In this document: piece by piece, positions 7,167 to 15,105 of the stretch
Layout: each line of letters opens with the position of its first letter
How positions within the stretch are numbered: position 1 is the stretch's first letter
Assembly: GCF_900142715.1 (NCBI RefSeq)
Contig: NZ_FRBX01000002.1
Coordinates: 124,001-188,000 of the forward strand
Source of the DNA: Flavobacterium pectinovorum
GTDB taxonomy: Bacteria > Bacteroidota > Bacteroidia > Flavobacteriales > Flavobacteriaceae
Length of the DNA stretch: 64,000 bases
Reading direction: 5' to 3'
The notes under the pieces: model-generated
Database searches by the model: none
What the model saw: only the letters and a program-made list of their open reading frames with translations
What the model was told of the DNA's origin: nothing
Translations under genes and position numbers: made by a program

Positions 7167-8090
7167 ATGGCTGAAAAAACAATCAGAATAGGAACACGCG
7201 ATAGCGAATTGGCACTTTGGCAAGCACATACTGTCGAGAAAAAATTAAACGATTTAGGTTATAAAACCTCAATTGTTGCGGTTAAATCTCAAGGTGATAT
7301 TATTCTGGATAAACCTTTGTACGAACTTGGGATTACCGGAATTTTTACTAAAACTCTTGACATTGCTATGATTAACGGCGATTGTGACATTGCAGTTCAT
7401 TCGATGAAAGATGTTCCAACGGCTTTACCAAAAGGAATTGTTCAGGCTGCGGTTTTAGAAAGAGCCAATGTTTTGGACATTTTAGTTCATAAAGGAAATC
7501 CTGATTTCGCAAATCCAAGTACTATTGCAACCGGAAGTTTGCGTCGTCAGGCTCAATGGTTCAATAAATACCCAAATCATACAGTAGTTGATTTACGCGG
7601 AAACGTAAATACCCGCATGCAAAAACTACAGGACAATAATTGGGACGGAGCTGTTTTTGCTGCTGCAGGTTTGGAGCGCATTAACCTGAAACCAGAAAAT
7701 TATATCAATTTAGATTGGATGATTCCCGCGCCGGCACAAGGAGCAATGCTCGTTGTGGCAATGGAAAATGACAATTATACACTCGACGCACTTTCACAAT
7801 TAAATGATATTGAAACTGAAATCTGTACTTATATTGAACGTCAGTTTTTAAGAACGCTGGAAGGCGGTTGTACCGCGCCAATTGGGGCTTTGGTTCTATA
7901 TAATGAAGATGAGGACACTTTGCATTTTCAAGGCATTTTACTTTCTGTTGATGGAAAGCAAAAATTGGAAATCGAAAAAACCGTTGATATTTCAGAATGG
8001 AAAAAATTAGGTTTTCATTCAGCACAGGAAATTTTAAATAATGGCGGAGCCGAATTGATGGCATCTATTAAAGACTCTCTTAAAAAGTAA
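7167..8090 (+). CDS. hemC: Hydroxymethylbilane synthase (porphobilinogen deaminase)
   Basis: A 307-residue cytoplasmic enzyme joining four porphobilinogen units into linear hydroxymethylbilane. Seen: N-terminal IRIGTRDSELALWQA, the AVHSMKDVPTALP segment with the catalytic Asp82, LRGNVNTRMQKL, and Cys235 in LEGGCTAPIGA, which carries the dipyrromethane cofactor. Length and motifs are standard. Its stop codon overlaps the hemD start by one base (TAATG), so translation of the two is probably coupled. Confidence 0.97.
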   Translation: MAEKTIRIGTRDSELALWQAHTVEKKLNDLGYKTSIVAVKSQGDIILDKPLYELGITGIFTKTLDIAMINGDCDIAVHSMKDVPTALPKGIVQAAVLERANVLDILVHKGNPDFANPSTIATGSLRRQAQWFNKYPNHTVVDLRGNVNTRMQKLQDNNWDGAVFAAAGLERINLKPENYINLDWMIPAPAQGAMLVVAMENDNYTLDALSQLNDIETEICTYIERQFLRTLEGGCTAPIGALVLYNEDEDTLHFQGILLSVDGKQKLEIEKTVDISEWKKLGFHSAQEILNNGGAELMASIKDSLKK

Positions 8091-8755
8091 TGGCAAAATC
8101 AATTCAAATATTATCTACAAAAAAGCTATCGGGCGAACAAAAACAAGCATTGATAAAAGCCAATCTTGAAGTTATTGATACTGATTTCATTCAGACTCAA
8201 AATAAATCTTTCGAGTTAAAAGACCTCAACGACAATTTGATTTTTACGAGTCAAAATGCGGTTCATAGTGTTTTATCTGATCCAAAATCAGAACAGCTCA
8301 AAAGTAAAAACGTTTTTTGCGTTGGTTTAAAAACAAAAATTCTTTTATCTGAAAGTGGCTTTAATGTTGTCGCTTACACTGGTTATGCTTCAGATTTAGC
8401 CGAAATTATCACTTTGATTTACCGCAATGAAAGTTATACTTTTTTCAGCGGAAACCTTCGCAGAGAAACATTGCCTCAGGCTTTAAAAGAAGCCGATGTA
8501 AAATTCAACGAGATTAAGGTTTATGATACTTCATTAACGCCTCAGAAAATAAAAACAGCCGTTGATGCCATTTTATTTTTTAGTCCGTCTGGCGTTGAAA
8601 GTTATTTGAAAGAGAATACAATCAAAAAAGAAACCTGCTTTTGTATTGGAGAAACCACCGCAGAAGCTTTACATAAAATCACAAAAAACATCATCATTGC
8701 AGATCAGCCAACAGTTGAAGATGTAATTGAGGATGTAATTGAAGAATATAAATAA
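8090..8755 (+). CDS. hemD: Uroporphyrinogen-III synthase
   Basis: A 221-residue protein in the expected place for HemD, which closes and inverts ring D of hydroxymethylbilane. HemD sequences diverge strongly, so the call rests on context plus recognisable features: the N-terminal half with LIFTSQNAVHSV, the linker and second lobe with ILFFSPSGVESYL, and the C-terminal FCIGETTAEAL segment followed by PTVEDVIE. These are the typical two-lobe HemD signatures. The start overlaps the hemC stop by one base. A paired palindromic repeat follows in the gap before hemE. Confidence 0.88.
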   Translation: MAKSIQILSTKKLSGEQKQALIKANLEVIDTDFIQTQNKSFELKDLNDNLIFTSQNAVHSVLSDPKSEQLKSKNVFCVGLKTKILLSESGFNVVAYTGYASDLAEIITLIYRNESYTFFSGNLRRETLPQALKEADVKFNEIKVYDTSLTPQKIKTAVDAILFFSPSGVESYLKENTIKKETCFCIGETTAEALHKITKNIIIADQPTVEDVIEDVIEEYK

Positions 8756-8766
8756 CATATACGCTT

Positions 8767-8842
8767 CCTGCAAGGTTTTCAAAACCTTGTAGGTTTAAAT
8801 AAATAAACAACAATACCTACAAGGTTTTGAAAACCTTGCAGG
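8767..8842. repeat. Paired palindromic repeat, copy 1 (hemD-hemE gap)
   Basis: Two 28-base units, 8767-8794 and 8815-8842, are perfect reverse complements separated by 20 bases. Each unit is itself nearly palindromic, with the core AAGGTTTTCAAAACCTT flanked by CCTGC and GTAGGT, so either a single-unit or a whole-element hairpin can form. It matches copies 2 and 3, which flank the RAYT transposase gene. Confidence 0.92.
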
Positions 8843-8857
8843 ATAAATAAATAAAAG

Positions 8858-9883
8858 ATGTTAAAAAACGACCTATTTTTAAAAGCACTTAAAGGAGAAA
8901 CTGTTCAACGTCCGCCAGTATGGATGATGCGTCAAGCCGGAAGATATTTACCTGAATTTATCGCTTTGCGTGATAAATATGATTTCTTTACCCGTTGTCA
9001 AACTCCTGAATTAGCAGCAGAAATCACAGTTCAGCCAATTCGTAGAATCGCTCCGGATGCTGCTATTTTATTCTCTGATATTCTAGTTGTTCCGCAAGCA
9101 ATGGGAATTGAAGTGTTGATGAAAGAAAATTTTGGTCCGTTTTTACCAAATCCAATTCGTTCGTTGGCTGATGTTCATAGAGTTTACGTTCCGGACATTC
9201 AGGAAAGTTTAGGTTATGTAATGGATGCCATTAAATTGACTAAAGAAATGCTGAACGACGAAGTGCCATTAATTGGTTTCGCTGGTTCGCCTTGGACAAT
9301 TTTCTGCTATGCTGTTGAAGGAAAAGGCTCTAAAAGTTTTGATACTGCAAAAGGTTTCTGTTTCTCAAACCCGGCTGCAGCACATACATTATTACAAAAA
9401 ATTACAGATACAACCATTTTATATTTAAAAGAAAAAGTAAAAGCAGGAGTTGATGCCGTTCAGATTTTTGATTCTTGGGGAGGAATGCTTTCTCCGGTTG
9501 ATTATCAGGAATTTTCATGGAAATACATTAACCAAATCGTTGAAGCTTTGGCTGATCATGCTCCGGTTATTGTTTTCGGAAAAGGGTGTTGGTTTGCTCT
9601 TGGCGAAATGGGTAAAAGTAGAGCTTCGGCACTTGGAGTAGACTGGACATGTTCAGCTAGAAATGCGCGTTACTTGTCTGGTGGAAACATTACTTTACAA
9701 GGAAACTTTGATCCGTCAAGATTGCTTTCTCCAATTCCAACTATCAAAAAAATGGTTCACGAAATGATCGACGAATTCGGAAAAGATAAATATGTTGTAA
9801 ATTTAGGTCACGGAATTTTGCCAAATATTCCTGTAGATCACGCAAAAGCGTTTATTGACGCGGTTAAGGAATATAATCAATAG
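8858..9883 (+). CDS. hemE: Uroporphyrinogen decarboxylase
   Basis: A 341-residue enzyme converting uroporphyrinogen III to coproporphyrinogen III by removing four acetate carboxyls. Seen: the family signature [17 protein letters not shown] near residue 20, [12 protein letters not shown] with the conserved Asp, [12 protein letters not shown], the DSWGGMLSP segment, and the C-terminal [14 protein letters not shown]. It is intact and of normal length. It is bracketed by palindromic repeat copies 1 and 2, so these elements have inserted on both sides without breaking the gene. Confidence 0.97.
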   Translation: MLKNDLFLKALKGETVQRPPVWMMRQAGRYLPEFIALRDKYDFFTRCQTPELAAEITVQPIRRIAPDAAILFSDILVVPQAMGIEVLMKENFGPFLPNPIRSLADVHRVYVPDIQESLGYVMDAIKLTKEMLNDEVPLIGFAGSPWTIFCYAVEGKGSKSFDTAKGFCFSNPAAAHTLLQKITDTTILYLKEKVKAGVDAVQIFDSWGGMLSPVDYQEFSWKYINQIVEALADHAPVIVFGKGCWFALGEMGKSRASALGVDWTCSARNARYLSGGNITLQGNFDPSRLLSPIPTIKKMVHEMIDEFGKDKYVVNLGHGILPNIPVDHAKAFIDAVKEYNQ

Positions 9884-9906
9884 TATATTCAGCAGCAGTT
9901 TGCTTT

Positions 9907-9992
9907 CCTGCAAGGTTTCCAAAACCTTGTAGGTATAAAACACACGGCGCTTAGAAATGAGCAGACCTACAAGGTTTTGGAAACCTTGCAGG
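9907..9992. repeat. Paired palindromic repeat, copy 2 (upstream of RAYT)
   Basis: The units at 9907-9934 and 9965-9992 are perfect reverse complements separated by 30 bases. They differ from copy 1 by one base at the centre of each unit (AAGGTTTCCAAAACCTT). The change is compensated in the opposite arm, so the inverted symmetry is kept. It ends 21 bases before the RAYT start codon. Confidence 0.92.
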
Positions 9993-10013
9993 ACGAAAAG
10001 AATACTAACAAAT

Positions 10014-10565
10014 ATGAAGTTGGAGGTTTTAGAGAAGGATTGTTATTATCACATTTATAATCGTGGGATTAATGGAATAAATATTTTTGAAAGTGATGAC
10101 AATAAAATTTATTTCTTAAAGCAGATTACAAAGTATCTGTCTGATAAGATTTCAGTTTTTGCTTATTGTCTAATGAATAATCATTTTCATTTAGTCATTC
10201 GATTAAACTATGAAGAGAAAGAAGTTACACAAGCCTTTTCAAACTTGTTTAACTCTTATGCAAAAGCTTTCAATAAACAGACAAACAGAACAGGAAGTTT
10301 ATTCGAAAAGCATTTTAAAAGAATAAAATTAAACGACGAAAATTATTTAAGACATTTGATAATTTATGTTCATTTGAATCCTAAACATCATTTTGATCTT
10401 GATTTTAAGGATTTCAGATTTTCATCTTATCGCGCTTTTTTATCTGATAAAGAGACAAAAATAGAACGTGAAGAGGTTTTAAATTTATTTAGTGATATTG
10501 AAAATTTCATTTTTTGTCATAACCAAAAGAATGATTTTTTAAACGAAACTTATACTTTTGAATGA
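10014..10565 (+). CDS. REP-associated tyrosine transposase (RAYT, IS200/IS605 Y1 HUH family)
   Basis: A 183-residue single-domain Y1 transposase. Seen: N-terminal YYHIYNRGINGINIF, the HUH metal-binding pair His57/His59 in MNNHFHLVIRL, and the catalytic Tyr118 in IIYVHLNPKHH, the place where RAYTs carry their single Tyr nucleophile. The frame is open from 9957, but the first 19 codons read through the flanking repeat, so the ATG at 10014 is the sensible start. All key residues are present, so it may be active. Palindromic repeats lie 21 bases upstream and 12 bases downstream. RAYTs are known to be domesticated relatives of IS200 that act on palindromic REP sequences. It lies in the hem operon between hemE and hemF. 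Confidence 0.92.
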   Translation: MKLEVLEKDCYYHIYNRGINGINIFESDDNKIYFLKQITKYLSDKISVFAYCLMNNHFHLVIRLNYEEKEVTQAFSNLFNSYAKAFNKQTNRTGSLFEKHFKRIKLNDENYLRHLIIYVHLNPKHHFDLDFKDFRFSSYRAFLSDKETKIEREEVLNLFSDIENFIFCHNQKNDFLNETYTFE

Positions 10566-10577
10566 TTCATTTCTCGT

Positions 10578-10686
10578 CCTGCAAGGTTTTCAAAACCTTG
10601 TAGGTCTAAGTTAGAGATAATCAAAATCTTTTTTTAGTAGATAACGCAAATAATAAATACCTACAAGGTTTTGGAAACCTTGCAGG
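10578..10686. repeat. Paired palindromic repeat, copy 3 (downstream of RAYT)
   Basis: The units at 10578-10605 and 10659-10686 are reverse complements with a single mismatch, separated by 53 bases. The left unit has the copy-1 centre (TTTTC) and the right unit the copy-2 centre (TTTGG on the plus strand), so copy 3 looks mixed. It begins 12 bases after the RAYT stop codon and ends 19 bases before the next gene. Confidence 0.92.
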
Positions 10687-10705
10687 AAACTCAAACTGAA
10701 TAAAT

Positions 10706-11083
10706 ATGCTCAACAAAGGTTTAAGAGACGAAGAAGCGATTAGAATTGACAATGTCCTGAAAACATTGCGCTCGCTTGACTTTGTACCTCAGCCTTTTAC
10801 AAACGATTCAAAATTCGATATCGAAAATCAATTAAAAGAATTCGGTTTAAACGTTCAAACTTTAATTGATTATCAAAATGAAGAATTAATAACATTATTA
10901 ACTCGCTGTCATTTAGATTTCAATCAATTAGAACTATTTGCTGATTTTTTGATGGACTTTTCTAAAGTCGAAAACTACAATTTTGAACATAAAGCTTTGG
11001 CTATTTATCAATATATTCAGCAGGAAAGCAAGGTTTTTTCTTTTGGGATAAATGCTAAAATCGCTTCGGCTAAAAACAAATAA
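10706..11083 (+). CDS. Small conserved-type protein of unknown function
   Basis: A 125-residue soluble, mostly helical protein, beginning MLNKGLRDEEAIRIDNVLK and ending in a basic tail. It has no signal peptide, membrane segment, metal motif or catalytic signature that I recognise. The next gene starts 2 bases after its stop, so it is cotranscribed with the acetyltransferase and hemF. No role in haem synthesis can be claimed; position in the operon is the only clue. Confidence 0.75.
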   Translation: MLNKGLRDEEAIRIDNVLKTLRSLDFVPQPFTNDSKFDIENQLKEFGLNVQTLIDYQNEELITLLTRCHLDFNQLELFADFLMDFSKVENYNFEHKALAIYQYIQQESKVFSFGINAKIASAKNK

Positions 11084-11085
11084 AA

Positions 11086-11637
11086 ATGAGTTTTACAGAT
11101 TGGAAAATAGAAACGATTAACAACATTCTTCCGGAAGAGTTTTATAACCTTATCGAAAAGAATAAAAATCACATCGCTAAAACATTTCCGGTTACTTTAG
11201 AACACACTGCCGATTTAGAAAAAACCAAACAATTTATTGCTTTAAACCAGAATAAGGAAAACCACAAAGAAGGTTACTTTTTTTATCCCAGGGATATAAA
11301 TACCAATGTTTTGATTGGCTATTTATGCATAAAAAGCATAGATAACCAAAAAGCAAAATGCGAATTGGGTTATTTTGTTGATGAAGATTATCAGGGAAAA
11401 GGAATTATCTCCAAATTGGTTTCAGAAACATTAGCTTTTTGTTTCAATACTCTAAAAATGAATAAGGTTTTTATCTGCACTTCAAAAATCAATACTGCAA
11501 GTCAGCAAATTGCCTTGAAACATCATTTTAAACAAGAAGGAATATTACGAGAAGAATTTAAAAGCAGCGACGGAACATTAGAAGATGTCGTTTATTTTGG
11601 ATTGTTAAAATCAGAATACAATACACATGAAAGATAA
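11086..11637 (+). CDS. GNAT-family N-acetyltransferase (RimJ/RimL type)
   Basis: A 183-residue GNAT enzyme that would move an acetyl group from acetyl-CoA to an amine. Seen: beta-strand 4 with NVLIGYLCIKSID, then CELGYFVDEDYQGKGIISKLVSE, the acetyl-CoA pyrophosphate-binding loop (Q-x-G-K-G), and the C-terminal NTASQQIALKHHFKQEGILREEF typical of the RimJ/RimL ribosomal-protein group. The substrate is unknown. It starts 2 bases after the unknown gene and its end overlaps hemF by 11 bases, so it is firmly embedded in the hem transcription unit. Confidence 0.87.
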   Translation: MSFTDWKIETINNILPEEFYNLIEKNKNHIAKTFPVTLEHTADLEKTKQFIALNQNKENHKEGYFFYPRDINTNVLIGYLCIKSIDNQKAKCELGYFVDEDYQGKGIISKLVSETLAFCFNTLKMNKVFICTSKINTASQQIALKHHFKQEGILREEFKSSDGTLEDVVYFGLLKSEYNTHER

Positions 11638-12544
11638 ATTTTACGCATACATACAAAATCTACAAGACCAAATCTGTGCCGGATTAGAAGCTGTTGACGG
11701 AACTGCAAAATTCCGTGAAGATCTTTGGAAACGCCCGGAAGGCGGCGGCGGAAGAACACGTGTAATTGAAAACGGTCCCGAAGGCTCGGGAGTTTTTGAA
11801 AAAGGCGGTGTAAACATCTCAGCCGTTCATGGAAAACTTCCTGAAGCAATGCAGAAAATGTTTGGCGTTGGCGAAGCAGATTTTTTTGCCTGCGGATTAA
11901 GTTTGGTTATTCATCCTAAAAACCCCATGGTTCCTACCGTGCACGCCAATTGGCGATATTTTGAAATGTATGATGAACATGGAAAAGTAATCGAACAATG
12001 GTTTGGTGGCGGACAGGATTTAACGCCTTATTATTTGTTTGAAGAAGATGCTACTCACTTTCATCAAACGTGTAAAACCGCTTGTGACAAACATAATACT
12101 GAGTTTTATCCAAAATATAAAAAACAATGCGATGCTTATTTTTGGAATGCGCACAGAAACGAAGCCCGCGGAATTGGCGGTTTGTTCTTTGATTATTGCA
12201 AAGCAAATGAGCAAATGTCTATGGAAGACTGGTTCAATTTTGTATCTGAAGTTGGGAATAGTTTCTTAGAGGCTTATGTTCCTATTGTTGAGAAAAGAAA
12301 AACATTAGAATATACTCCAGAAAACAGAAACTGGCAGGAAATTCGTCGTGGCCGTTATGTGGAGTTTAATTTGGTTCATGACAAAGGCACTTTATTCGGT
12401 TTAAAAACCAACGGAAGAATTGAGAGTATTTTAATGAGTTTGCCTCCGCATGTACAATGGGTTTACGATCATCATGCTGAAGCGGGAAGTGAAGAAGAAA
12501 AACTGGTAAATGTATTGGAAAATCCGCGTGAGTGGATTTCATAA
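11627..12544 (+). CDS. hemF: Oxygen-dependent coproporphyrinogen-III oxidase
   Basis: A 305-residue HemF-type enzyme that uses O2 to decarboxylate two propionates of coproporphyrinogen III, giving protoporphyrinogen IX. Seen: RPEGGGGRTRVIENG, GVNISAVHGKLP, HPKNPMVPTVHANWRYFE, WFGGGQDLTPYYLFEED, ARGIGGLFFDY, and RRGRYVEFNLVHDKGTLFGL. Together these span the full family. No oxygen-independent HemN lies in the window. It overlaps the preceding GNAT gene by 11 bases. A gap of 119 bases follows before fda. Confidence 0.97.
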   Translation: MKDKFYAYIQNLQDQICAGLEAVDGTAKFREDLWKRPEGGGGRTRVIENGPEGSGVFEKGGVNISAVHGKLPEAMQKMFGVGEADFFACGLSLVIHPKNPMVPTVHANWRYFEMYDEHGKVIEQWFGGGQDLTPYYLFEEDATHFHQTCKTACDKHNTEFYPKYKKQCDAYFWNAHRNEARGIGGLFFDYCKANEQMSMEDWFNFVSEVGNSFLEAYVPIVEKRKTLEYTPENRNWQEIRRGRYVEFNLVHDKGTLFGLKTNGRIESILMSLPPHVQWVYDHHAEAGSEEEKLVNVLENPREWIS

Positions 12545-12643
12545 TTTAACTAATATCCATTAACACAGAAACATATATTTAAATTGTAATTTAGAGATTC
12601 TCTTTCAAACAAATTTTGAGGCAAGGGAAACTAACATCAAATT

Positions 12644-12663
12644 AATCTAAAATTTAAAATATT
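12644..12663 (+). repeat. Leader repeat before fda, identical to that before hemB
   Basis: The bases directly before the fda ATG, together with the first bases of the codon, form a 23-base identity with 13628-13650 before hemB. Both are built of in-phase heptamers AATCTAA, AATTTAA, AATATTA running into ATG. The rest of the hemF-fda gap (12545-12643) shows no ORF and no clear promoter box. Confidence 0.7.
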
Positions 12664-13560
12664 ATGGCAAAAATAAACCAGACACAGTTAGAACGCATGC
12701 ATTCCGGTAAAGGATTTATCGCTGCATTAGATCAAAGTGGCGGAAGCACGCCAAAAGCATTATCGCAATATGGCGTTCAAGAAAGCGCTTATACAAATGA
12801 CGAAGAAATGTACACACTTGTGCATGAAATGAGAACCCGAATTATTAAAAGTCCTGCTTTTGATAGCGAATATATCCTTGGTGCTATTTTATTTGAAAAC
12901 ACAATGGACCGTAAAATTGACGGACAATGGACCGCCGATTATTTATGGGACAACAAAAACATAGTTCCGTTCTTAAAAGTCGATAAAGGACTTGCTGATC
13001 TTGCAAATGGTGTACAGTTGATGAAACCTATTGCAAATTTAGATGAATTATTAACTCGTGCTGTAGAAAGAAATGTTTTTGGCACTAAGATGCGTTCTCT
13101 TATAAAACAAGCAAATGCCGTTGGAATTCGTGAAGTAGTCGAACAGCAATTTGCAGTTGGTAAACAAATCTTCGAAAAAGGACTTGTACCAATCATTGAA
13201 CCTGAAGTTGATATTTATAGCGCTGATAAAGAAAAATCAGAAGAAATTCTAAAGGAAGAAATCAAAAAACAACTTGACTTATTAGATAAAGATGTAAAAG
13301 TAATGTTGAAATTGTCTATTCCAACAGTAGATGACTTTTATAGTGAATTGATGTCTGACCCACATGTTGTGCGTGTTGTAGCTTTGTCTGGCGGATATGC
13401 TCAGGAAGAAGCCAACCAAAAATTAGCGCAAAACCACGGATTGATTGCAAGTTTTTCCCGTGCATTGTCTGAAGGGCTTTCTGCTGGTCAATCTGATAAT
13501 GATTTTAATAATATGCTTGGTAAAACAATTAAAGAAATTTACGCTGCTTCTATTACATAA
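12664..13560 (+). CDS. fda: Class I fructose-bisphosphate aldolase
   Basis: A 298-residue Schiff-base aldolase that splits fructose-1,6-bisphosphate into dihydroxyacetone phosphate and glyceraldehyde-3-phosphate. Seen: N-terminal [40 protein letters not shown], the strand [12 protein letters not shown], the Schiff-base Lys216 in [14 protein letters not shown], and the phosphate-binding segment VALSGGY. The length fits the compact bacterial class I family (as in staphylococci) and not the archaeal DhnA type. It is a glycolytic gene placed between hemF and hemB. It shares its immediate leader with hemB, which suggests duplication of the upstream sequence. Confidence 0.94.
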   Translation: MAKINQTQLERMHSGKGFIAALDQSGGSTPKALSQYGVQESAYTNDEEMYTLVHEMRTRIIKSPAFDSEYILGAILFENTMDRKIDGQWTADYLWDNKNIVPFLKVDKGLADLANGVQLMKPIANLDELLTRAVERNVFGTKMRSLIKQANAVGIREVVEQQFAVGKQIFEKGLVPIIEPEVDIYSADKEKSEEILKEEIKKQLDLLDKDVKVMLKLSIPTVDDFYSELMSDPHVVRVVALSGGYAQEEANQKLAQNHGLIASFSRALSEGLSAGQSDNDFNNMLGKTIKEIYAASIT

Positions 13561-13583
13561 AAAGTTACAATATAAAATAGGCT

Positions 13584-13647
13584 TGTAGATTTAGAAATCT
13601 TATATCAATCTAAAATCTACAGTCTAAAATCTAAAATTTAAAATATT
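13584..13647. repeat. Heptamer array and hairpin in front of hemB
   Basis: Six in-phase 7-bp units run from 13607 into the hemB ATG at 13648: AATCTAA, AATCTAC, AGTCTAA, AATCTAA, AATTTAA, AATATTA. The segment TGTAGATTTAGA (13584-13595) pairs with 13609-13621 with one bulge, so the array can fold into a hairpin in the hemB leader. Confidence 0.65.
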
Positions 13648-14640
13648 ATGTTCCCATTACAAAGAAACCGCCGTTTAAGAACAAATGAATCAATTCGTTC
13701 ATTAGTTCGCGAAACTAGTTTAAGTCCGCAAGATTTTATGCTTCCGATGTTTGTTGCAGAAGGAAAAGATGTAAAAGTTGCTATTCCCTCAATGCCTGGC
13801 ATTTATCGTCATTCATTGGATAATACGATTAAAGAAGTAAAGGAAGCTTGGGATTTAGGCATTAAAGCGGTTAATATTTACGTAAAAGTAAGCGACAATC
13901 TTAAAGATAATAAAGGGGGTGAAGCGTGGAATAAAGATGGTTTAATGCAACAAACCATTCGTGCTATAAAAGATGCTGTTCCAGAGATGATTGTTATGCC
14001 AGATGTGGCTCTTGATCCTTATTCAATTTATGGTCATGACGGAATTATAGAAAACGGTCAATTGGTAAACGATGCTACTGTTGATGCATTAACCCGAATG
14101 AGTTTAAGCCACGCTGAAGCCGGAGCCGATTTTGTAGCGCCAAGCGACATGATGGATGGACGCGTTTTGGCGATTAGAAAAGCATTGGAAGAAAACGGAC
14201 ATCACAATGTGGGAATCATGAGTTACAGTGCAAAATATGCTTCGGCATTTTATGGTCCTTTTCGTGATGCCCTGGATTCTGCTCCGGTAGATTCTCAAAA
14301 TATTCCTAAGGATAAAAAAACATACCAAATGGATTATGCTAATCGAATTGAAGGAATTCGTGAAGCTTTATTGGATGTTGAAGAAGGTGCTGATATTGTA
14401 ATGGTAAAACCCGGAATCGCTTATTTGGATATTGTTCGGGAGGTAAAAAATGCCGTTCATGTTCCGGTTGCGGTTTACCAGGTATCTGGTGAGTACGCTA
14501 TGGTAAAGGCCGCAGCAGAAAGAGGATGGCTTGATCATGACAAAATTATGCTAGAGCAACTTTATTGCATTAAGCGTGCAGGAGCAAGTATTATATCAAC
14601 TTATTTTGCAAAAGAAGCTGCAGTAATTTTAAATAAATAA
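13648..14640 (+). CDS. hemB: Delta-aminolevulinic acid dehydratase (porphobilinogen synthase), non-zinc type
   Basis: A 330-residue enzyme condensing two 5-aminolevulinate molecules to porphobilinogen. Seen: RRLRTNESIRSLVRET, LPMFVAEGKD, the two Schiff-base lysines Lys196 (SYSAKYASAFYGPFRDA) and Lys254 (VMVKPGIAYLD). The metal loop reads DVALDPYSIYGHDG. The three cysteines that bind catalytic zinc in the animal and yeast type are replaced by Ala121, Asp123 and Asp131. This puts it in the zinc-independent, Mg2+-stimulated class. The cytochrome c gene starts 2 bases after its stop. The start is fixed by the family N-terminus MFPLQRNRRLR. Confidence 0.96.
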   Translation: MFPLQRNRRLRTNESIRSLVRETSLSPQDFMLPMFVAEGKDVKVAIPSMPGIYRHSLDNTIKEVKEAWDLGIKAVNIYVKVSDNLKDNKGGEAWNKDGLMQQTIRAIKDAVPEMIVMPDVALDPYSIYGHDGIIENGQLVNDATVDALTRMSLSHAEAGADFVAPSDMMDGRVLAIRKALEENGHHNVGIMSYSAKYASAFYGPFRDALDSAPVDSQNIPKDKKTYQMDYANRIEGIREALLDVEEGADIVMVKPGIAYLDIVREVKNAVHVPVAVYQVSGEYAMVKAAAERGWLDHDKIMLEQLYCIKRAGASIISTYFAKEAAVILNK

Positions 14641-14642
14641 TA

Positions 14643-15047
14643 ATGAAGAAAGAAGTATTATTCTTATCTGCTGTATTAGCTTTAGCATCCTGTAAAAAAG
14701 AAGTAGCCGAAAATATCGATCAAAATTCAACAGAATCTTATTCTGAAGGAGAATCGGCAAAAGCCAAAACACCTGAAGCTTTAGGAAAAGAAATTTTTGA
14801 AGGAAAAGGAAATTGTACTGCCTGCCATCAGGTTGATCAAAAAATAATTGGCCCGAGTATTCAGGAAATTGCCAAAATGTACAAGGATAAAAATGCAGAT
14901 ATTATTACGTTCCTAAAAGGAAACGCAGAACCAATTGTAGATCCAAGTCAATTTGATGTTATGAAAACCAATTTTCCGGTTACAAAAGCAATGTCTGACG
15001 AAGAATTAAAAGCTATTGAAACTTATATTTACAGTAATCTTAAGTAA
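14643..15047 (+). CDS. Cytochrome c family lipoprotein
   Basis: A 134-residue exported class I cytochrome c. The signal peptide ends in a lipobox ALASC with Cys17 as the lipidated residue. A charged linker follows, then the haem-binding CTACH (Cys58, Cys61, His62). A C-terminal segment with Met107 and Met117 could supply the sixth ligand, ending in the usual SDEELKAIETYIYSNLK helix. It would sit on the periplasmic side of a membrane as an electron carrier. It is cotranscribed with hemB (2-base gap), which couples a haem protein with haem synthesis. A strong hairpin terminator follows. Confidence 0.92.
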   Translation: MKKEVLFLSAVLALASCKKEVAENIDQNSTESYSEGESAKAKTPEALGKEIFEGKGNCTACHQVDQKIIGPSIQEIAKMYKDKNADIITFLKGNAEPIVDPSQFDVMKTNFPVTKAMSDEELKAIETYIYSNLK

Positions 15048-15064
15048 ATCAAATTTATAAATAC

Positions 15065-15093
15065 AAAAAGGGCGCTAAATTAGCGCCCTTTTC
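15065..15093. terminator. Bidirectional rho-independent-type terminator
   Basis: The arms GGGCGCTAA (15070-15078) and TTAGCGCCC (15080-15088) form a 9-bp GC-rich stem, preceded by an A-run and followed by a T-run. It therefore works in either direction between the convergent cytochrome c and M13 peptidase genes. Confidence 0.9.
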
Positions 15094-15105
15094 TATATTA
15101 TCATT

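Noticed and set aside
9957..10013. Longer N-terminus of the RAYT
   Set aside because: These codons are the flanking palindromic repeat read as protein; RAYTs begin near the YYHIYNRG segment.
8767..10686. CRISPR array suggested by three similar repeat elements
   Set aside because: The repeats occur as inverted pairs with whole genes between them, not as equally spaced direct repeats with short spacers, and no cas gene is present.
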